This document shows, piece by piece, positions 37,546-64,000 of a stretch of DNA of 64,000 nt. The stretch comes from Ovis canadensis. Taxonomy: Eukaryota > Chordata > Mammalia > Artiodactyla > Bovidae. The position numbers and the translations under genes were made by a program. Under the pieces are notes generated by a model that worked only from the letters and a program-made list of their open reading frames with translations, made no database searches and had not been told where the DNA came from. Position 1 is the stretch's first letter. The number at the start of each line of letters is the position of its first letter. The stretch lies in assembly GCF_042477335.2 (NCBI RefSeq), contig NC_091249.1:51692001-51756000 (forward strand), written 5' to 3'.

Positions 37546-38450
37546 GGTAAAGCGGCTGCTTGATCAGATCTGCAACTCTGCAGATGAAGCAGAATTTTTC
37601 ATAGCTGTGACAATTCAGTTGCAGAGCAGGATCCCAGTGTAAAAGTTGAAGGCGAGAAGCACAGGTAATAAATATACAAAGAGAGGTTTCACAGAAAAGT
37701 GGCCACACTTCCTTGAGGACTGGCCAAGGGACCAAGACTTGTGAGCCGGTGGTCAATGCTGTTTCGCCTCTTTGGAAGAAGTGGTACTGCTAGCCCAGTA
37801 TATGTGTGTTTGTTGCAGGGTAGAGAAGGGTTCAACCTGGTGGGAAAGGAAGGAGTGGTTTTGGATCCTAGTCCTAACATTCCAAAGACCTGTTGGTGAA
37901 GGTGTAGCTGCTGCCACTGTCACTCCGCACAGGAGCACAAGCTAAGAGCTGTTCTAGTAGAGAAAATGACATTGGAGGTGAGGATTTGGGACAAAATTGT
38001 GTGTGAGGCATTTCTGGCAAAACTATTATATTAAAATCTGAATTCACAAACAAGATCAGATCTGTGGTGGGGAGCAGGGGATGAAGTAGTTTGCTTTACA
38101 CAAGAGTGCATTTTTAACACTCAAGTACTTTGGCTACACATCCATGCCCATTGTAAACTCAGGTCCAACTTATAAAACTCCATCTTTACTTTTACCCCCA
38201 CCTTGCCCTGACAGCTTCAATCATCCAGGCTACAGGTACGCACACAATCCACAAGGCCTCAAGACTTCCTGATAGCTTCTCACATTAGCTGTGCAGAGAC
38301 CAAGTCCTAGCCCTCCAACTCGCCCATCCTGGAGGGAAGGAAACTGAGCCACAGTGTGGGGAAGGGGTTGCTCAGGGTTTCCATACTGGAGTCTTATTAA
38401 CAGGAGGAGGGGGCACAGATGCTACCGTCATACAACCTATGTTTTAATCC

Positions 38451-38480
38451 TGTGTGTGTGTGTGTGTGCACGCACACACG
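38451..38480. repeat. TG/CA microsatellite
   Basis: About nine TG units followed by CACGCACACACG, at the outer end of a Bov-tA copy. Confidence 0.85.
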
Positions 38481-38730
38481 CTGTCATGTCTGACTCTTTG
38501 AGACCCAATGGACTATAGCCCACCAGGCTCCTCTATCCATGGAATTTTCCAGTTATAAAATACTGGATCATGTTGATGTTTAACAGAAAACAATAAAAGT
38601 CTGTAAAGCAATTATCCTTCGATTAAAAAAAAAAAGAATACTGGAGCAGGTTGCCACTTCCTACTCCAGGGATCGAACCTGAGTCTCTTGCATCTCCTGC
38701 ATCGGCAGGCCCACTGCACCACCTGGGATC
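38480..38730 (-). repeat. Bov-tA SINE split by an L1 tail
   Basis: The first part runs to ATGGAATTTTCCAG and the second resumes at GAATACTGGAGCAGGTTGCC, reading to CCACTGCACCACCTGGGATC. The inserted 85 bases end in A11 and are flanked by AATACTGGA on both sides. Confidence 0.82.
38552..38637 (+). repeat. L1 3'-tail insertion nested in Bov-tA
   Basis: GATGTTTAACAGAAAACAAT, TCTGTAAAGCAATTATCCTT and an A-tail match the end of a young ruminant L1. The 9-mer AATACTGGA precedes it (about 38560-38568) and follows it (about 38638-38646), the target-site duplication. Confidence 0.75.
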
Positions 38731-38992
38731 CTAGTTGGCCAAACTGAGCTCAGTAGAGTCTCTTTGCTGTCAGTTGGCTTTAATTCCTCATCCGTAAAAT
38801 GGGCTAATAGTTCCTCTTAGCACTGCTGACAGAATTAAGTGGAATCGACGCCAATCTCTTGAGGCAGCATGTGCTCAGGAAAGTTAATGACTAAGGCAGA
38901 CTACAATGTCTCTGAGTACATCCTTCACCCTCACGCCCCACCCGGATGAGTAAACCTTCAATCAACACACCGACTCTGTGTCCAAATGTTGC

Positions 38993-38998
38993 TTTATC
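38993..38998 (-). terminator. FAM193B: Candidate FAM193B poly(A) signal (GATAAA)
   Basis: Minus-strand GATAAA, a known variant signal, lies 2.1 kb after the FAM193B stop. Continuous non-repeat sequence joins the two. No AATAAA on the minus strand is better placed, so the 3' end near 38970 is inferred. Confidence 0.45.
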
Positions 38999-41128
38999 TT
39001 TCGGCAGGAAAGATTTTCACAGTATCAAAAGTAAAGAATTGAAAAACAAGTAAAACAAAAACAAAAAAACCAAACACAAAAAGAGCAGTGTTGGGCCAGC
39101 AGTACCATCAGCCCCCAAGCCCACTGGCCAGCCCAGCCTCCGGGCTCTGAGTGTGGAGGCTGCGTAGCACCAGGAAGCGGCTCTGCGGAGGTCCTGAGGG
39201 GCCCCAGCATGAACAGCATCTATTCAGCTTTTGGTTGGTCCAGGATGGTGGAGCGGGGAGTGGGGTCTTGGGCAGGTAGGTGGGGATGTGATGGAGAAAA
39301 CTGTAGACCTTCGGCTGGCAGTTGGGGTCTCAGGACACCCTTAAGAAGCTGGTTCTGGCAGGGGCTGATAAAAGAGAAGAGTATGGCCACACGGTGAGAA
39401 ATGGCCCCATAGCAGCCTCCCTGTGCTGGCTCCGAGTCTCCACAGGTCCCCATGGAGGCAGAACAGTTGCCTGCTATTTCTGCCCATTGGGCTAAAAACA
39501 CTGAACAGACTTTCCCTCCCCATCACCTCCAGCAGAGGACGAAGGTTAAGACAGAACCCCAGCCCCACTGAACATGATCCTAAATCTCAAGGAATGAGGA
39601 CAACACTTGAGGAACCCAGGGCCCCCTGCTGTAGGCCAGGGTGGAGGAAGAGCCCAGCCTCTCCCTTGACCGTGGAGAGGTCACCTATGCTCTCAGACTC
39701 CTGCCTCAGGATCCAGGTGCCTGGCCCAGGCTGGATCCCCAGCCTGCACCAGCAGTGCTCTCTCACACACTCAGGGCTCACAATTAAGGCTACGAGAAGG
39801 GTGGAGAAGGTTAAAGGAGGGCATTTACTGGTGGGGAGCACCCCCGTCTTGAGAAAGAGATCAGTCAAGAGGGAGTGAGAGAAGATGGCTGGATGAGGCT
39901 TCCTACATGATAGGGGCACTGGGCTGGGGAAGGCAGTGTGACTTGTTTTCTCTCAAAAGGGGCAACAGATGAAGGTGCCTGGGGTTCTGGTAGCTCCTGG
40001 CTCCTGTGGAGGTGGTGAAGAAAGGCAGGATGGCACCCTGACTCTGGCAGAAGCCCAGGCCCACAGAGCAGAGGAGCTGAGGCGAGCCTGAGGACTGTCC
40101 TGACTCTGGGTTAGTACAGACATGACCAGCCTACAGGGAGCCCATGCCTGGGTTGCCTGGGAAGCAGAGGTTAGTGTTAAGGGTCGGGGGGATTCTGACT
40201 CAAAAGGGGACTCAGGGACTCTGTCAAGGGTCCAAGAAGTCTGCTGCCCTGGCACTGGGAAAAGGAGGAAGGGACAAGAGAGGATGTCCTCCTGAGGGGT
40301 GAGCTCAGCCCACCTGCCCGAGCTCCCTATTGCCTCAAAGGCAGCTGTATGCTTGCCAGCCTGAGAGGCCCGGCCCTGGGCACGCATCTTAGAGTGAACT
40401 ATGACACTGTACAGCCATTAAGCCCCAAGCCCAGGACCAAGGCCTGCCAACCAGCCAGTCTTCTCTTCTGCCCTGAGGGTTCCCAGCCCCACTGCCTTCT
40501 CAGTTTTCTGTTTTTAGCCTAGAACAACATCTGATATGTCAATATTTCAGATAAAAAGACTGTGCAGGTGGCTGGGAGGGGAGGCCAGAGCCCAGCTAGG
40601 GGCCAGGCTCTTCTTCCAGGAGGAGCTTCAGTACCGCTTTCCTGGTGGAACCCATCCTGTTTGAGGAAGAGGGCCCACCTAGCCTCTACGCCTAAATGAC
40701 CTCCAAGGCCTTGGTCTAGCGGGACTGCCCTCTCACTGTTCTCTGGGGGCTGGGTCCGTTTTGCATGGCTTCAGCTGGGAAGCACCTTGGTAGCCTGCAT
40801 GGAGGAGCCAGACCAGGCCAATGAGATTCAATCCTGAGGCCGATAATGTCAAGGGTGGGGGCAGCCCTCTAAGGCCCATGGCCCCCTGGGCGCTTTGGGA
40901 GGCAGCTGGTGAGGGAAGTCAGAGGCCTGGCAATGACACCCCAGGGGATGGCAGTGCTGGAAAGGCCCTTCAGGAACAGGGACAGGAGGGCTCTCAGAAG
41001 AGAAGATGGGGCCGGCAAAGCACCAGGCCAACTCCCTATGCCCCAGGGCACGACACAGCCTGGCAGCAGCACAAAACATGGCAGAGCGTGGGAAGACGTG
41101 GTGCATGAAACAGAGGGGTCTCGATACC
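38999..41128 (-). other. FAM193B: FAM193B 3' untranslated region
   Basis: About 2.1 kb of repeat-free, conserved-looking sequence between the FAM193B stop (41129-41131) and the candidate poly(A) signal. No splice pattern or coding exon could be recognised; open frames here are short and unrelated to known proteins. Confidence 0.6.
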
Positions 41129-55599
<14,471 letters not shown>

Positions 55600-55619
55600 T
55601 TAGAAACAATATTAACAAT

Positions 55620-55870
55620 ACTGATGACATCACTTATTATGTGCCAGGCACTGGGTTAGGCACTTTATTTACCCAATTTTACCCTTGTAAACAGCTCTGC
55701 AAACTGTTATTATTCTTATCTTTTTTTTTTTTTAAAGAAGAAACATTTCAAGAAGTCAAATAAGTTGCCCAAGGTTATAGAGTTAGTGAGTGGTTGAACC
55801 CTATAGGATTTGAACCCCAGTGAGGCTGACTCCAAACTCATGCTTAAATGCCCTAGTGCCCCAACGTCTC
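55620..55870 (+). repeat. MIR SINE relic
   Basis: TTATTATGTGCCAGGCACTG, TTACCCAATTTTACCCTTGT, AAGTTGCCCAAGGTTATAGA and TTTGAACCCCAGTGAGGCTG in MIR order. Confidence 0.7.
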
Positions 55871-57145
55871 CGGATCTTGAAGGTTAATGAGTCGGCCCTT
55901 CCTGCTGTGGCATGTCTGGGAGAGGTCACAATTCTTGGGCTGTCTGTGAAGTCTACAGACCAATTCTCACCTGAAAGGAAAAAAAATGCTTTCAGTTAAC
56001 GCAGTTTGGGAGACCATGTGGGTTTCCCAAAGAGCTGCACAATTCCGTTAGGATCACAGGAGCATTCTGGAGGAGCCAGTCAAAGAGTATCAACTCAGCT
56101 GAAAACCGAGCTGGAGGGTAAGGCAGACCTAGGGGCTTCTGAGTGGCAGGGAGGTGCGGTAAAAAACCCCTGGGCTTTGGGTGTCAGACTAACATGAATT
56201 CTAATCCCTCCCTGACCACAAATGAGCTGGGTGACCTTGAGCAAGTTATTCAACTTCTGATTTCCTACCTACTGTGCAGAGTTGTTATGAGGTGGGGTGC
56301 ATAAACAGGTAAAGTGCCTAGCCCTGTGCATGTCCATAGTACAGTCCCAGTATACAGTCATTATTATTATTATTTTTCCCTTTTCCTTCTAGGACAAACC
56401 TGACCTAGAAATGTAAGTCTACAGGTTTTCTGTCACACTGAGGGATAGTGACTTGAGAGACTGTGTCTAATGACCCCATTAATGGCTTTCCTATATCCTG
56501 CAACTTTGCACTGTAGTCCCTTCTCACTCAGACAGTCACGTCACTTTCTTTGGCCAACGAATGTCGGCAAACATGCTGCCAGCATGAGCTTGAAAAGTGT
56601 GTGTGCATTTCTACGTGCTCCCTTGCATGGCTGGACTTGCTTGCTCCTGCACCTCTGCCCTGCCACGTAAGCATGACCAGGTTAGCTGCTGGAGGGATGT
56701 GAGACCTGTGGGGAAAACTGAGTCTTCCCAGCTGACTGGCCAGTAGATCAGATACATGAGTATAGCTGAGATCAGCCAAGTAGGCACCAATCAGCAGAAA
56801 CACCCAGTCAACACCCGAGAGACTCATGACAAATAATAAATGGTATTGTTTTAAGCCACTAAGTTTTGGGGTGGTTTGTTGCACATAATAATTAAGCTTC
56901 CAAACTTACCCACCACTAGGCAAGACGTATTTGCAGAGGCCTAAGCAAAGGAATAATACAAGTATCACTTTCATCCTACCAATAAAATAAATGGCATCAT
57001 CTTTTTCAAATAAAATCACCTTCTCACAATAAGTTGGCATCAGGGTATCCTTCAATTTGTAATGTTACAATTACACCGACCTGGGCCCCTGGCTTCTAGA
57101 AGAAGAAAGGAAACAAACAGTGGCACCAGAAGCACGTGTGTTTGA

Positions 57146-57372
57146 GCCTGTGCGTGTGCTCAGTCGTTCAGCCATGTCTGACTCTCTGCGACCCCGTGGA
57201 CTGAAACCCACCAGGCTCCTCTGTCCATGGAATTTTCTAGGCAAGAGTACTGGAGTGGGTTGCCATTTCCTCCTCCAGGGGATCTTCCTGACGCAGGGAC
57301 TGAATCACGTCTCTTGGGTCTCCTGCATCTCCTGCACTGGCAGCGAGATTCTTTACCACTAGCACCACCAGT
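57146..57372 (-). repeat. Bov-tA SINE
   Basis: Reverse copy from GTGCGTGTGCTCAGTCGTTC to TTCTTTACCACTAGCACCAC. Confidence 0.87.
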
Positions 57373-60300
57373 AGCATACTGAAACATGTGGGGAATTACA
57401 AGGACCTTGGGAACGAACATCAGAGAGAAGGAGAAAGAAATCTTACATATGGAACTCATGTGAGATGCTGCCTAAAGTCTGTGCCAAGGGGACAGTTCAG
57501 TGAGCAAGTCAGCTGCTTAGCAGCAGCTATAAAAGAAAACAGCATTCTAGAACCCATTTGTGGTGAGTGTCACATGGTAAGGGTAGAAGGCTGACAGAGA
57601 AGTTAAGGTAAAGGAGGCCTTTCTGAGACATGCACCCAGGAAACTTTCCATAGCTACAAGATGCCACAGTATTAATAGCTCCAGGAGGAGGAGGTAAGGC
57701 CAATGCCCAAGTCCCTTTCCCTGCGAGAAAGAGTAAAGTGATTGTATTTTCTAGGCAAACACCAGGATGTGCAATTTTACTACAATAGAACTTCATTTTC
57801 CAGTGTTAGGTTCGAGTTATTACAGAAGATGAAAATCTTGGGTGAGTAAAATAATTCTTGAAATTTTTAATGTGGCCTGTAAAGTACAGTATATATGGTT
57901 TTATAGGAACAACCAAGAATGCAAATGTACAATGTAAATGACAATGTGTAGTGTTATTTGCTGTTTTCTTTTAAAAGTGAAACAATTTTTATAAGGTAAA
58001 TATGTGACCTGTGTGACTGTACTTGATGTTAAAGTACTTGTGGGAGGTGCTGAGGTGTAGAAGAAACAATACTGGCTTTGGCGTTAATCCTGGGCCTCTC
58101 CATCATTTACCACCTGTATAATGTTGGGCAAGTTCTACTTACTCCGTGCCTCCCCATCTATAAAATGGGATTAAGTTCTGACTTGTAGAGTTGGCTGTGA
58201 GCATTGGGATAAAGCACCTAGTCCAGTGCCAGGCATATATGCTACTCAATATATGGCACTAATTGTGAACATGATGGGAGCAATAGGAAAAAATATTTAA
58301 AATCAGGACTAGGGTTGAAAACATAGAATATACAGTCACTGTATTTTATGAGAATGCAAGAGTCTCTCATATGTAATGAACTGAAGGTGACATTCAGGCA
58401 TCTTAACCTCTGTCCTCACTCCACTATGTAATTCCTTAAGTTCCCCAAATATTCCTTGTGCTCTCCTACATCACACCTTTGCTAAAGGGGATCCTCTGCC
58501 TAAACCCTTCTTCCTCCCCTTACCAATAGGTAGATGAGCAGGGCTTAAATAAAGCCCAGTCTAGATCCAATCTCACTCAAGCTTTCCTAGAGATTCCCTC
58601 TTACAATTCACCTCTCTTTCCCATTTCCATACCCCTGCAGCACATTGGGCCTTGGTGACAAGATTTGTGCCTTCTACTTAACTTATTTACCTGTATCTTC
58701 TGTCCCTTCTACTAGGTTGTGCTCCTAGAGGGCAAGTACCAGGTCTGATTCTTGTCTGGATCCCTCACGGTACAGCACAGGGCACAGGCTCAGCTGGGCG
58801 TATAGTGGCTAAGTCAGATTTGTTAAGTATCCTCATGGCAATACAGCTGGCAGGCAGTTTGGTGAGACATTGCTTGAAATTGTTGTTTCCCATAGTAAAA
58901 GGCTGTCTTCCCACCCTGGACCTCCAACCAAATGGTTCCAATCACAAGTGTGGAAGACTGGAAGATTGCTGGAAGACTGTATTCCTCAGGGATTACAAGA
59001 CTGCTTATTGATGGAAATAATGTGACTTTCCCTAGAGCTGAAATGGTACATATGATAAATAAGATTAGCCATCAATGGAAGTGAATTTACAGGGCAGGCT
59101 GTCTTTCTAGTTAAAGGAAGAAACACAAGGCCTGGGAAGCTAATTAAGTACAAACTGAAGCAGAGATGATACCACCTATGTTGCATAAGGTTGCCCAGAG
59201 GATTAAGTGACATTAGAGATGCAAAGCACTTAGCTCAAAGGATCCATACAGGAGGTGCTCAATCTACTATCTAGGCTCCTGGGCTGGTCTATTTTTTTGG
59301 TCTGTTCTTAGTAAGTCTACACTGGAAACTAGCTTATCTACTGTCCTGAGTTTGATATATTGGATTCTTTCTTTCTAGGCCTAGGAAGTTTTAGGGGGCC
59401 ACCCTCAAAGTTGTCTTAACTCTAAGCCTTGGTGCCTATCTCTGGGTAAAATTCCCAGTGGAGCCTGTGGACTGTTCTCTCTGACATTTTCATCTCTATT
59501 TTAACTGCCAGAGGGTATTGAGAATCCCAAGCCCTGGAGATATTATATACAGTTAATACTGTCAAATTTTCGTTTTGGCAGAAAAGCTCTTGGTTTACAG
59601 TTCCCTTTGACTGCAATCTCCTGCCACTTTCCAAATTCTTGGAAATCGTGACCTTGTATGCCCTGTAGTCAATTCAGGCTTTCAACTAGCTGCTCTCAAG
59701 CTGTACTTTTTAGCAGCTAGCGCAATTTTACAGTAATCTCACATGAAGAACATGATCAATATATGTTTATCAAATGAATGAAAATTCCAACCATGTTTCT
59801 TCATCAGAAAGGCTGTTGGAATTGATTCTTCAACCCAGCGACCCTGGGCAACAGCTAAGTATTCCTTCTTACCTCAGGTTAAATTCAGAGCCTCTCCAGA
59901 TTCCAGTCTAGCCTTAGGTAAAAGATGGAGGAGCGAAAGGAAAGGTTCTAGGAGTTCTCTAGATTTGGGATCTGCTATAAAAGCTCCAAGATAATTCTGC
60001 TTCATTCTCTGGGCAAACCCCCAATCTCTGGACGTGTGGAGTTACTCACATGGGGTATCTGTGCTATAAGCATATCTCCAGAGCTCTTAGGGAGCCAGGA
60101 CCCTAGACTGTGGCCACTCCCAGCCCAGGGGGCTGGCATGCACACCCATGAAAACTAGTACCTGTGCCCTCATCTGACCAGGCCCATGACTTTTCTGTTT
60201 TTGTCTGAGAAGCATTACGCTAGGACTTTCTAGTTTTTCCTGGGAAAAAAGAGATAAAGTCAAAGGAAGGGAAAGCCAATTTTTCACGGAGCATTTTTAC

Positions 60301-60419
60301 TACAAAGAATGACTAACTGACAAACTATGGTTATTCAAACTTGGGTATTGGCAGACATTTTCTCAGAAAATGAACAAAACAAGCCTATCACCCCCAAGGA
60401 AAACTATTCTGTTTCTGTG

Positions 60420-61425
60420 GTCAATGATAAAAATTCAAGTTTTAGGCGAAAATTAGAATTTTGAAAAAGCTGCATCCACAACCATGAGCTTGACAGCTTC
60501 CCAACACTTAAGACTTTATGATGAAATTGATGGTGATATTAGCAAATGCTATTTTTTGATATTATAAAATGAAACAGGAAAACATCTGGAAGATCTAGAT
60601 AACTCAGTGAACCTATTTTTCCAAATGATCAAAGCATGATGCCACAGAGTCATGCACTGGTATAAAGTCCACCCAAAGTGTTAGATGAACCAACCGATTT
60701 TACCATAAATGAGTATATAGACTTTATTGCTGTTCTCAGATTCCATATTGCAAAGAATAATACCAACAATCATCTGAAAAGGCTATCAAAATACCTTTCT
60801 CTTTTCCAACTATGTATCTGTGTGAAGTTAAATTTTTTTAAAAGCATAATTCCATCAAGATAATGTACTGCCAACAGACTGAATACAGAAGCACATGTGT
60901 GTAGGCACACTCAGCTGTGTCCGACTCTTTGCGATCCCATGGACTGTAGCCCACCCGGCTTTTCTAGCCATGGAATTTTCCAGGCAAGAAATACCGGAGT
61001 GGGTTGCTGTTTCCTTCTCCAGGGGATCTTCCTGATCCAGGGATTGAACCCACATCCCTTGTGTCTCCTGCATTAGCAAGTGGATTCTTTACCACGGGCA
61101 CCACCTGGGAAGCCCCAAAAGCATGTAAGAGAATCTAAACTTTTCCTATTAAGATAGACATAAATTTGCAAAAGTGAAAACAAGACCATTTTTCTCACTT
61201 TTTGGGAAAATTGTTATCTCTAGTTTTAAAATTGTTATTTATGGTAATATGATAGCTCTAATACTGTTATTCTGAAACGAGTGACCAAATATTTTTAAGC
61301 TTTCTCAACTTTAATACTTCCTTTGGTACATTTCAATAGTTTAACCAACAAAAGCTCTTCTGGGTCCTCCAAAATTTTCAGAAATGTAAAAGGTTCCCAA
61401 GACCAAACCCTTTGAGAACAGCTGA
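60420..61425 (+). mobile_element. hAT-type DNA transposon relic
   Basis: Plus-strand sequence corresponds to the C-terminal end of a hAT-family transposase. It keeps the region of the conserved dimerisation motif (translating near LSLFQLCICVK, degraded from the family's PTTYLCE form), then an AT-rich 3' part and a terminal repeat reading TTTGAGAACAGCTG. Internal deletions and stops are present, and the 5' part was not found. A Bov-tA at 60888-61118 interrupts it. Family level (Charlie or Zaphod group) is uncertain. Confidence 0.6.
60888..61118 (-). repeat. Bov-tA SINE inside hAT relic
   Basis: Reverse copy from AAGCACATGTGTGTAGGCAC through CCACGGGCACCACCTGGGAA. The hAT sequence continues on both sides. 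Confidence 0.86.
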
Positions 61426-62159
61426 TGTAAAGTATCTAACAGTGCCTGTCAGCCAGTGGGTGTGCTATAAGCAATAGTGATTATTAACAATCATATAGCA
61501 GTTCATGGTATATCTGAAGAGCTGTTTGGGGTCATGAGAAAATTTTGCACCACAGCCTTTCTGGCCACAGTTTGGGAATTACGTGTCACTAGGCCAGATG
61601 GCTATCAAGGACCGCTCTTGAAGCTGGATCTAATTTCTAAAACCAAACCTGCCCTCATTTCTTTCATGGGTTCCTTTTATTCCCAAGAGTTAGTATATGT
61701 TTATAGAGGATTCCCTCAAGACACAGTGCTGTATCTACCCAGGAGCCCTGTGACAGTTTCTAAACTCTATTCAGAAATGGCCCAACTCCAAAAGCCTCCT
61801 TGTCACCAAGGCAGGCAGAAGACAACAGTTAAAAGTCCCTTCCAAAAGCAGAGAAAGTGATTAGTTCCCCAGCCCAGTCATTGCCATTCACTCTTCCATT
61901 CATTCCCTCATTCAACAAACATTCTCAGAGCCTCTACCTGGTGCCAACCATTGTGCTAGGTGCTGGGAAACAAGAGTTCCTGCCTTAAGAACACATGCGT
62001 AAAACCAGGCAGGTTCATGCACAGGGTTGTCTATGCTCCCAAACTCCCAGGATGCCTCATATTTATTTTGGATAATCAGGCAGGAACACATATTAAAATA
62101 ATATACAATTATAATCAGTAAACAAAATAATAAATATAAACTAAAAACCACCAATTAGG

Positions 62160-62712
62160 ACACTGGGATTCTCTCCTTAAGGTTAAGCTTGTAATGTGCC
62201 TTCTCACGTATCTGTCCAGTTTGAAGATTTCTTTCCTTGACCTCCTCATTCCTACCTTGGTCGCTTTTCATCTCGGCTCCTTTTTGGTGGAGCTCACTAC
62301 CCTCACTATGATACCCTTTGGCCCGCGGCATTCATAATGTGGCCCCAGCTGATCTCTCCATATTCCATTTCCATGCTTAACACCCTGAGCCATAGGTTGT
62401 ATTTGTACTATTCCTCAGATACACCGTGCCCCATCAAACCTCAGCTTTGTTCCTCAGGAAATTCCTATTTATCTCCTAAGATCTTGGTCAAAGGTTGATG
62501 AAGCTTTTGCTGGACCAGGCTAAATAGAGTTCTTTTAGTATAGCGTCTATCGCATTGTGCCATAGACACATATCCTCTGCCCACTCCCAAACCCCTGTAG
62601 AATGGGAGCTCTTTGGGGGCAGGGAGTGGACCCTAGCCATTTAAATGGGTCCAGGAACTAGGCTTGGCTTGGGCCTGGCACATAGCAGGCATTCACTGAA
62701 TAAATAAACGAT
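62160..62712 (+). repeat. L2 LINE 3' relic
   Basis: L2 3' signature: GGGAGCTCTTTGGGGGCAGG, GCCTGGCACATAGCAGGCAT and CACTGAATAAATAAACG; the upstream portion is much diverged. Confidence 0.65.
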
Positions 62713-63249
62713 GTTTAAGCCATCTGGCTTATGTCTCAGCTGCTCTACACAAAGGAAAGGAACTAAAACACAGCCCAACTAGCCCAACATACTATGCTGA
62801 ACAGGCATGGCTGCGTCACTCCAGGTCACTAATGGGAAGGCATCAGTGCTAAGAATCTCAGACCATTCTAATGCTGGCCATCAGAGGTGTAGTTAATTCT
62901 TAGGAAGCCAATACAACCACACCTCCGTGCCCTGAGCTTTCACTCAAACTCCCACTCAGGCTGTTGGCTCAGGTCTTTCCAGGAGACAGGACAGTAGTTT
63001 CACAACATAAAGTCAGTTTGTGGAGAATTCTCTCTGGCTGTACAGGCTGAGTCAAGGATAGAGCAGTGAGTCTCTCTAACCCCAGTGGCCCTCTACCTGT
63101 GAAGGCTAGTTCACCTGTTGAACCTGTTTCCTGGGTGCAATCAGTTATGGGAAGGCCTAAACTCCTGCTTATTTACCTGGAATCTCAGGCAAACCTTATT
63201 ACCGACTACTCTGTAATGGCAACAGAGTTCTCATGGGTGGAAGAGAATG

Positions 63250-63462
63250 ACCTTTGAAGACAGACTGTTGAGTTCAAATCCAAGTTTGCCATTTTCAGTA
63301 TGATCTTGGATTATTACTGAATTTCTTTGAGCCTCCATTTCCTCATTTATGAAATGAGAATAAAACCATACTTCACAGAGTCGTGAGGACAGAAGGAAAT
63401 AAATTATGTAAAGTACCTGGCCTGGGCCTGGCACACAGTAGGTGCTCAATACCCGTTAGTTT
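63250..63462 (+). repeat. MIR SINE relic
   Basis: GTTGAGTTCAAATCCAAGTT, CCTCATTTATGAAATGAGAA and CCTGGCACACAGTAGGTGCT, the MIR order with the L2-like tail. Confidence 0.7.
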
Positions 63463-64000
63463 CTTTCCTCTTCTGTCCTGGAAGAAATGACAGGGAAACT
63501 TACTAAGTGAGACTTGCCCAATCCAAAGTTATTACTTGAAGCACAGGACAGAAGACTAGACAGATGACCTTCAAGGTCTCTTTAACCCCCCCAGTTCATG
63601 TTCTCTGGCTACAACTTTGTAATAAGAACCTTCAATATTTCTAGGCCCTTCTTTCTGTCTGAATTTCTCTATATCTGTTCACTTCAGAATGGTGGGGGAA
63701 ACCACAAAGGGAGCTGGATAGTGAAGAGTCTTGGGGAGGGAATGAAAGAGAGGTGGCCTATAGGACAGCACCATGCTCATCCATCTTGCACTTGGAAGGA
63801 TGAGAGTGGGAACATGGGCACAGAACTGAAAGGTGCAAACACAGGGTCCTTCCGAGGACACAAGCATTCTTCTCCTCAGTTCTTTTCTGCTCTGCACATT
63901 CTACCATGAAGAACCATGAACCACTCCTTTCTACAATATTCATTCCCTTTCCCCAATTCATAAAGTGTATCTTCACTCACACTGTCCTCTTTGCCTCTTC

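Larger units (their letters stand above)
36061..38974. other. DDX41-FAM193B intergenic region
   Basis: About 2.9 kb without recognisable exons. 36061-36600 and 37550-38440 are unique-looking. The rest is a cluster of Bov-tA elements in mixed orientation (36622-36829, 36908-37035, 37267-37545, 38480-38730), one of them split by an L1 tail, with a TG microsatellite at 38451-38480. Confidence 0.7.

Noticed and set aside
38592-38597. AATAAA as a plus-strand poly(A) signal
   Set aside because: It lies inside the nested L1 tail and no plus-strand gene precedes it.

Overview
This is a stretch of ruminant (cattle-like) nuclear genome, seen as a gene-dense block in which all four genes are split and lie on the minus strand. 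The lineage call rests on the repeats: BovB LINE relics, many tRNA-derived Bov-tA/BOV-A2 SINEs and CHR-type SINEs, a mix typical of Pecora/Bovidae. The species itself cannot be settled from the sequence. The gene order, read left to right as PDLIM7 - DOK3 - DDX41 - FAM193B, is the one I know from human 5q35.3, where all four are also transcribed in the same direction.

Layout. About 1-5880: SINE/BovB-rich DNA with no exon I can recognise, probably an intron of PDLIM7. 5881-15400: PDLIM7 (Enigma), from its CpG-rich 5' region through the PDZ domain to the first LIM domain; the exons for LIM2 and LIM3 must lie beyond the left edge. A second terminal exon with its own poly(A) signal predicts a 222-residue form without LIM domains. 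15400-23150: intergenic, with a split L2 relic, BovB, MER5-like and L1-tail repeats and a CTCF-like motif. 23185-28093: DOK3, complete in five coding exons (441 residues: PH, PTB and a tyrosine-motif tail). 28100-30100: short intergenic stretch. 30112-35640: DDX41, complete in 17 coding exons (622 residues, every frame junction checked), with a CpG-island promoter. 35660-38970: intergenic SINE cluster. About 38975-55551 and beyond: FAM193B, eight coding exons down to the stop, a long 3'UTR, and a first intron that fills the rest of the window to 64000; its N-terminal exon lies off the right edge.

The genes do unrelated jobs: PDLIM7 is a cytoskeletal PDZ-LIM scaffold, DOK3 an immune-receptor adaptor, DDX41 a DEAD-box helicase in RNA processing and nucleic-acid sensing, and FAM193B a poorly characterised cysteine-motif protein. 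They are linked by conserved position and not by a pathway. I found no prokaryotic-type system, CRISPR array, tRNA or rRNA, and no clear candidate for a new biological system. The most useful observations are local: the alternative PDLIM7 terminal exon, a perfect 21-bp tandem duplication and a tandem NAGNAG acceptor in FAM193B coding sequence, two CTCF-like motifs, a LINE tail nested in a SINE with a visible target duplication, and a hAT transposase relic.
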